From: Endomychus coccineus
Lineage: Eukaryota; Arthropoda; Insecta; Coleoptera; Endomychidae
Direction: 5' to 3'
Assembly: GCA_958510875.1 (NCBI GenBank)
Contig: OY294068.1
Coordinates: 167,161,962-167,225,961 of the forward strand
Length of the DNA: 64,000 bases
Below are positions 57,995-64,000 of the stretch, piece by piece. The stretch's first letter is position 1, and every line of letters starts with the position of its first letter. A program made the position numbers and the translations under genes. The notes under the pieces are model-generated. The model ran no database searches, was not told where the DNA came from, and saw nothing but the letters and a program-made list of their open reading frames with translations.

Positions 57995-58095
57995 CTGGAA
58001 ATCTCTGAACTCCACTTCCTTTTCAAGATCAAATTTCTTATTTTCAAGATCATTTATACGTTTGTAATATGTCTCGCAGACTGTTCTTATGGTAG
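57995..58095 (-). CDS. wupA: Troponin I mutually exclusive exon b
   Basis: 101 nt, acceptor TATTTTAG, donor GTAGAA. It enters with CT (Ala) and reads TIRTVCETYYKRINDLENKK then FDLEKEVEFRDFQ, phase 0 at the end. It aligns without gaps to exons a and c; the K-x-DLE core and the closing aromatic-acidic pattern are shared. Confidence 0.95.
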
Positions 58096-58349
58096 CTAAA
58101 ATACACAGATTTACTAAAATTTCGATTTCCCTACAGAAATGTAGAATGTCTTAAGTTATTCTTACAGTTGCTATTTATGATCTACAACAGAAACTTTTTC
58201 TTTTCAGGAATATTCGAAAAGGTAAAATGCGCTCATCCCAAAGATAATTCTAAATTCGGTACATAAATAATTTTAATAATCCTCGTCTTCTCTGATGAAT
58301 ATCATCTGAAACGGTGAGATCTTGACCTAAATGACATTTATACAAATAC

Positions 58350-58465
58350 TTCAAATTTGTAATCGTAATATAGAATTTTCTTTTTAAATTCAAGATCTGC
58401 ACTTAGTGAATTTAATTTTTCATCTACCTTCTCGTCAAAACTTCGTCCGACGCTAGACTGAGAAT
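58350..58465 (-). CDS. wupA: Candidate fourth mutually exclusive exon (diverged)
   Basis: After GATGCAG a frame in exactly the required phase (AT completes an Asp codon) reads SQSSVGRSFDEKVDEKLNSL then SADLEFKKKILYYDYKFE, then a GT donor (GTATTT) in phase 0. SVGRSFDEKV lines up with TVCRSYHDKI of exon c, and ADLE with FDLE. It is 15 nt longer than its sisters because of five extra residues near the end, and both splice sites are weaker. Either a rarely used exon or one that is decaying. Confidence 0.42.
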
Positions 58466-61400
58466 CTGCATCGGATTCTAAATGTTTTTATTCATTACAA
58501 TGATAGGCGAAGAGGATCAGTAAATAACGTATGTCACAAAAGTTTTAGTACAATATTCAATGAAGTCACAATGGGCAATAGCGATTAAACATTAAGTTGG
58601 CATTGGAAATAAATATTCTTTGTTTTTCTGGCTGATATTATTCGACATCGAGAGACTCGAATTGGTTGAACGTGCAAATCACAATAGGAGAAACGATGAC
58701 CCTCCTAACCTATACCAGGCTTATCCAAATGAAACATTTTTGGCACTTTTCTCTAGAAAGGTCTACTATGAAGAATGAGAAGATCAAAATGAAAATCAAT
58801 TTAGGATCAAAAATAAAGCCCAGAAAATAACTTTCGAAAGTCCCTAATAACCGGAATATAGCCCTTCAGAGATGTGAGTAAATATTCGTTTTTTTCGCAT
58901 AACTTTTGAACCCTTCCACCAAATTTGTTTAGAATATAATAACACATTTTATCAAATTTTTTCAGTGACAAAAATAACAGCGTTCTCCCTTCCCCCCCTC
59001 TATTTATTACTCCCCTAGTTATTTTTTTAAAATAATGGAATTTTCTAAAAGCTACGTTTGAATTAGTAAAAAAGTTGCTCTTATAAAATGTTCATTAGAA
59101 ATTTCAAGATAATTCGAAATTATTACAAACGTAATGAACGATACACAAATTTTAAATTTCAGAAAAACAGGAGAGAGGGTAAGAGTATAGCCACCTTTTA
59201 TTATCTATAGTTGATCAAATGCGTTCTAGTAAATTTTAAGATATGCGTGAGATATCCAACAAAAGTAAGACATATTAAATTTGCGTTTTCGAAATGTTTT
59301 CGAAATTTCAATCCAAAAATATATCGAAATCTAAGTCTATTCAAAATTTTATGACAGCAACTTTTTAACTAAATTAAACGTAGCTTTCACAAAATTGTGT
59401 TATTTTAACATTATAATCTAATAATTCCGGACAGCTGTTTCGCTCTCTTCTCTTGAAGATGTAAATATAACTTGACTGACATAATGCTAGAAAAAACCAT
59501 AATATCTAACGCCAATTATGGATATATGTTTTTTCAAGAAGTCCAAGCAACGTAGTTAGTCAGTCTACTTCAGTGCGACATTGAGCCGAATCAAATATTC
59601 CAAAATTGTTGAGACATACGTTATTACAAGTTAGAAGGTGAACATAATTGTTAATCTTGCCTTATGATGATCTATCATCAATTTACAGAACATATGTTCT
59701 GTTCATTTGGATATTAAGCGGCATTTTAGGATCAAAATTGAGCCAGTTAGCTATTGGAGACACACTTTCTAAGAACGAAAATCGAATTAACCGAAAGTAA
59801 ATAAATGACTTTTACAACAACCACAGTTTTTTCATGTCCGATTGACTTTGGTCAGCCAAACGATGGTATGAGTGAGCCTTTGAACCTTTTTTCTCTGATA
59901 AACGAGCAGAGCCTATAATAGTACGTATTTGAGTTGTCAATCAAATTTGATACCATGTAGGTAATATGAAAATAAGAAATTTGTTTCGCCCCACACAGAG
60001 TATTGCATTATTCCACAATAACACAATATTGAATCCTTCGATCGATTATTTGAACCATATTATAAGTACACATTCATTTACAGGTGCATTGAATTCGGAA
60101 TACCTACCTATCGCACATTCAGGGATACCTATGACATTGAAGAGTGAGTGATGTGTGAAAGGACGTTTAAATTTGTTAATGCAGTTTGATCAATCAGTAG
60201 AAGAAGAGTTATAAGATGAAGATTAGAATCGTGTAACGAAATGTCTGCTTAAGTCATAAGTTCTATTTTAGTCGTATCATATTCTTTAAATTCAATCGAT
60301 GTCATATTGAAAAAATGGTATGGCTTGTAAAATAAATAGACATGGGACATTAATAGTCAACTAAACGTAGCATGCGTAGAACACCGTTAAAATGACATTT
60401 AAAATAACTGTCATTCCCGTACTGTTGAAATAAATATAACTACAGAGTTATGAACTTTCTAGAATATTCAAATTATATTATCTACCATGTTGTTAATAAT
60501 AAACTTGAATGTAATAGAACTTCAGTCGAATTTGTATTACGGAAATTAAAGACTGAAGTTCATGCAGGTAATTATAGAGATACGATCAAAACGGAAACCT
60601 CGATTTGTTGCAGACTATTCCGAAATTTAAAAAAAAAATCAGCATTTAGAACGGTGACTAGTTGGCTAATCTTTCATGCGTAATTAGCATTGCAGTCTTT
60701 TCCTTCAAAAAAGTACATGGAAAAGCAAAAAGCAAAATAAGTTTTGTATAGTCGAGCGCAGTGTTGTTAGACATGCGCGGGCCGCTTAAGTTCGGATTAA
60801 TACCGCTTTCAATTCACAAAGGGTCGAGGTTCTCTGCAGTGGAAGAAGTTTCGTATGGTTTATTTGTTTCATTTTATTTTCAAAGTGTGAATATGAGTGT
60901 TCATTCAAGATCACAACAACATAGCACTCGTTAAAATTGCTTCTACTCAAGATTTCTTGAAGCGGGATCAAATATATGTACGACGAAATGCTCTCAATTA
61001 TGTAGAAAATGAAGAACTTCACCATTAGCTTTTTCTAATGGGTTGTACATGGTTTCAAATTTATTCTGAACCAGTCTGAATTTATTCGGAAACTTGTTGC
61101 GGATGATTCCAAAATAACATGCAACCATTGTCTCCTCATTAATTTTTAGTCATCTAAGTAACACAGATTCGGTTATCTCAGAACCTCAAATGGTATGCCA
61201 AATAGCTTTGCTATGCCAGAAATCAACACTCCATTGATTATCAGATGTCATATTTAGAACACTGAAGAAAGGGGTGGAACCCTTTATCACTAATAGTGGT
61301 TAGATCTGTTTTATATTCTAATGTAATTGATAATAGGCAAATCATTCCCTAGATTTTCATTTATCCTGGGTTTCCATGGGTGTTACCATAAATAACTACA

Positions 61401-61895
61401 TACTTCTTGAACTCATTACTTGTCTCACTGTTGTTGGTTGATGTAAAGAGTAGTGTGAATTTTAAAGAGAGTAATGTTGATGGGTAGAATGTTTGTATAA
61501 CGATGGTTCAAATGAACTATGGATGTCAGATTAAAAAGTTCAAAAGTCTCCATTATAGAAAAAAAATGCAGAGTTTCTCCCAATGCCTATAAGTTTCACA
61601 ACCTGAAACTGTAAGGTTCTTGATGGAAAAATCAGGAAGTAGTCAATCTTATTCTTCTTACTCCAACTAAGCCTAAGACAACATTTGTGTGGTTTAAATT
61701 TTATATCGATGGTGTATTCTATCTTTATATAGACAGAAAGCGACCAGTATTGAGCTTTAATAAAAATATGATATATTTATGAGAAAAATAATGAAAGCCT
61801 TTGTAAATTGAAATCAAATAAAAGAATCGCAGAACGTTCATTCAGTCGTAGCAACAGTGATGTAGGCCGTAGGCTGCTAGATGTTTTATTCTAAC
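58466..61895. other. Troponin I intron
   Basis: AT-rich. Open frames at 59,966-60,151, 60,450-60,683 and 60,786-61,025 have no family features or splice support. Confidence 0.4.
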
Positions 61896-61996
61896 CTCAA
61901 AGTCTTTTACAGAAACTTGTTGTTCCAAATCGATTTTAGCATTCTCCAATTTTCCAATTCTTTCGTGAAATTGTCTTAGAACGCTCTTTAGTTGTT
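61896..61996 (-). CDS. wupA: Troponin I mutually exclusive exon a
   Basis: 101 nt, acceptor TTATTCAG, donor GTTAGA. It enters with AA (G plus AA gives Glu) and reads QLKSVLRQFHERIGKLENAK then IDLEQQVSVKDFE, phase 0 at the end. It is the alternative nearest the upstream exon. It differs from b and c in the first turn (VLRQFHER versus VCETYYKR), the face that would contact troponin T. Confidence 0.95.
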
Positions 61997-62382
61997 CTGA
62001 ATAAAATACGTGTTACTATTCTATACATAAATAACAAACTTGACAAACAACATTAGGGGTTTCGTCTGCGCAGAAAATGTTTTAAATATTGTTACCACAA
62101 TGAAGACATGGATGTTGAATTGAGATTATGAAGGTAATCGAAATATGAGCTCAGCTCAATTCAATATTATTCAGCCAAGACATTTGTGTGATGGATAATG
62201 AACATAGTATTGAGGGAAATAAATCTTTTTTTAATTGATTACTGATCTCAAGAGGACATATCATTTTCATGTGAATGCCAAAGTACTGCATTCTATTTTA
62301 CATATGTCATATTAGATAATGTAAATTAACTCGTCATTATGGTAACAAATAGAACTGATTTTAAAAAAGCAAGTAAGTGTAC
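61997..62382. other. Troponin I intron
   Basis: A short 386-bp intron. Nothing recognised. Confidence 0.4.
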
Positions 62383-62506
62383 CTTCATTGGCGTCGTCGA
62401 TGAGTTTTGCTTTACCACATCTTTCTTCAATGATACGTCTTCTTTCAGCAGCTTTACGTTCTTGTTCTTTCTTTAGTTCTTCGGCGGCTTTCTTTCTCAA
62501 CAATAA
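62383..62506 (-). CDS. wupA: Troponin I exon: IT-arm helix
   Basis: 124 nt, acceptor TTATTTCAG, donor GTACAC. It reads LLLRKKAAEELKKEQERKAA then ERRRIIEERCGKAKLIDDANE plus a first base G. The charged helix AAEELKKEQERKAAERRRIIEERCG is highly conserved in insect troponin I and corresponds to the first helix of the IT arm, which docks on troponin C and troponin T. The phase-1 end is what fixes the two-base entry of all alternative exons downstream. Confidence 0.97.
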
Positions 62507-63916
62507 CTGAAATAAATGGTTTCTTGTAATAGTTGAACGTGACATTTCAGATGTTTTGTAACAATGAAAATGATATGATTGAAAGAAACTCATAATATTT
62601 TGTTTAAATCGGGATCATTTCCAATTAGTTGAAAGTGTTTTTCATGTTGGTTCTTCTACCAGATTTTAATTTAATGCATTGTATTGTGCTGGATTGGAAC
62701 ACTATACTGTTCTGATATGAAATTCATTCTGAAATATTCATCACAATCTCTAGTGAAATTGGTAAATCCTGTATTATATAAACTACGAAAATATGGGGGA
62801 AATCTTCAAACGTGTTTCTTCACTTTTTGGAAACATGATATACAGAGAACTAGAATTGACGAATTCAAGTACAAATGTTTTGAGATCCATTTCATCAAGT
62901 ATATTGATATTGTGATAATCTTGAAAACATTTTTGCTCCATGTAAATACTCCATGACTATGAATATAAAAATAAACAATCTGAGTAACATACAGAACTAT
63001 CACATTTTCTAATAAGATTTCCAGATGCATAACAGATATTTCAATGTATTTGACTCAAAAGTTGATTGATTTCACGATCAAATCATGAATCATGTGTTGA
63101 GTTCTGAATTAGGTACATAAGGAAATCCTTTCTCTAGATAAAACATCAAGGAAATTGGAATAATATTTGACTCTCATTATCATTCGCCAATTTTTCCGTA
63201 GAGCTGAATGATTTTAAATGAAGATTAGTTTGAGGGCTTGAGGTATGGCGTATTTCTGAAGATCTTTATTAGAGATGAGTTGAATGTGATTTGAGAGAAA
63301 CAGCAATCGTAAAGTCAAAACTTAATAAAATGTATTAAAACAAATAAAGTATACTATAGCATAATAATGAATAATTTGGAAATTAATTCTGTTTAATTTC
63401 TTGATTGTGTATGAGCCTATTAAAATTAAGTACAGCAAATTTGGAAATACATCAATTAATTAATAAAACATAATGATAAATGAGTTCTATTATTTTATTC
63501 ACAATATAATGTGAATAAAAAAATATTACCTACATAATTCAGATCGAACTGTTCTCACGGAAGAGTGAAGTTCAAATCCCTACTTTTCCTTAGTCGATCG
63601 CTTATATATTGATGCAATCTTGCAAAATAGAATTCACACGGTATTGAACCTGTCCGGCACAATCCGGCACAATAATGAAAAGGGTGACATGACAGCATTA
63701 TTTATTATTTGGAGTATAAAAGTATCTGAGAATGAGATTGACACCGATTTGAAGTAAGTTTCATAATAAGATAATACAGTGAAATAAAATATCTGAAAGG
63801 TTATAATAGGAATAAAAGTGATTCACAATAATGAGGAAAAATATAGATTGGTGATAATTGAATTTGGTAAAAAACGTAATCGTGAAAATATGTAACGTTT
63901 CTAAAATTGTACTCAC
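62507..63916. other. Troponin I intron
   Basis: AT-rich. A B-box-like AGTTCAAATCCC near 63,570 may be SINE debris. Otherwise nothing recognised. Confidence 0.4.
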
Positions 63917-64000
63917 CCTAAGTTTCTTCTTTCTTTCCGGGGTCATAAAACCTTTCTTCGCTTTTTTGGCTTTGGAGGCCTCTTCCATGCGAGCCCTCAC
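63917..64000 (-). CDS. wupA: Troponin I exon, partial at window edge
   Basis: Reads VRARMEEASKAKKAKKGFMT then PERKKKLR before donor GTGAGT at 63,916. RMEEASKAKKAKKGFMTPER is a nearly invariant insect troponin I stretch at the start of the troponin C-binding region. The exon continues beyond 64,000. The Met at residue 5 is internal, not the start codon. Phase 0 joins the 62.4-kb exon. Confidence 0.97.

Larger units (their letters stand above)
27561..64000 (-). other. wupA: Troponin I gene (wupA), span within window; 5' end lies outside
   Basis: All coding exons listed below belong to this one gene. Troponin I is the inhibitory subunit of the troponin complex on muscle thin filaments: it binds actin, troponin C and troponin T and blocks myosin until calcium binds troponin C. 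Insects have a single gene and diversify it by mutually exclusive exons in the TnT-binding helix, as seen here. The 5' exons (start codon and acidic N terminus) are beyond 64,000. Introns are long, up to 8 kb, and carry most of the transposons on the right side of the window. Exon phases are mutually consistent throughout, which is strong evidence that the exon set is real. Confidence 0.95.

Noticed and set aside
58290..58325. CTGATGAATATCATCTGAAAC, superficially hammerhead-like
   Set aside because: Stem II cannot pair and no stem I partner exists.
63988..64000. Reading the right-edge exon as the troponin I start
   Set aside because: The codons before Met (V-R-A-R) match the internal family sequence. 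The true start and N terminus are outside the window.

Overview
The window is AT-rich, intron-rich and crowded with transposons: Tc1/mariner elements, Penelope-like elements (PLEs), non-LTR retrotransposons, foldback elements and long (TA)n runs. Together with a troponin I gene that has the insect arrangement of mutually exclusive exons, this is insect nuclear DNA. The order is not certain.

The only host protein-coding gene I can establish is troponin I (wupA in Drosophila). It lies on the minus strand, enters at the right edge (its 5' exons are outside) and runs to its last exon at 27,561-27,898. I resolved the coding exons to the base; every junction keeps frame. In order: a partial exon (63,917-64,000), the IT-arm exon (62,383-62,506), three mutually exclusive 101-nt exons (61,896-61,996; 57,995-58,095; 55,269-55,369) plus a weaker fourth candidate (58,350-58,465), a 44-nt exon (47,050-47,093), and the inhibitory-region exon (46,147-46,288). 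Several 3' routes follow: a short alternative C terminus (44,810-44,854), a 30-nt cassette (44,166-44,195), the classical insect C terminus (43,117-43,176), and four downstream exons (36,147-36,177; 35,830-36,036; 28,003-28,032; 27,561-27,898). Those four encode a Pro/Glu/Gly/Ala-rich tail of about 200 residues. The tail resembles the heavy flight-muscle troponin I ("troponin H") known from Lethocerus and is the most notable biology here.

Left of 27,561 the DNA is intergenic and almost entirely repeats. Main blocks: PLE debris (0.6-1.3 kb, 4.7 kb); a TIR element (2.7-3.3 kb); a mariner remnant (5.8-6.2 kb); a palindrome carrying a cysteine-rich CXC tail gene (7.5-9.2 kb); a PLE bounded by inverted repeats (9.9-11.7 kb); a (TA)n-bordered palindrome holding four tRNA-like genes (13.5-14.9 kb); a Tc1 remnant between direct repeats (16.7-18.2 kb); a mariner with arms of about 0.95 kb plus a nested inverted-repeat element (19.0-22.7 kb); a non-LTR reverse transcriptase (23.0-25.0 kb); and a foldback element (25.0-26.3 kb).

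Troponin I introns also hold transposons: a PLE with an inverted partial copy (28.5-31.6 kb), an endonuclease fragment (32.9 kb), another PLE end (36.5 kb), an RNase H-type non-LTR element (38.6-40.2 kb), a minisatellite (45.2-45.9 kb), a second foldback copy (48.1-48.9 kb) and smaller inverted-repeat elements.

A second theme is ribozymes. Four hammerhead-shaped motifs with the very short stem III typical of PLEs are readable: a pair in the inverted ends of the 10-kb PLE, one in the 28.6-kb PLE, and one at 6.35 kb in otherwise unclassified DNA. Coordinates of transposon ends are by eye and may be off by several bases; exon boundaries are exact under GT/AG rules.
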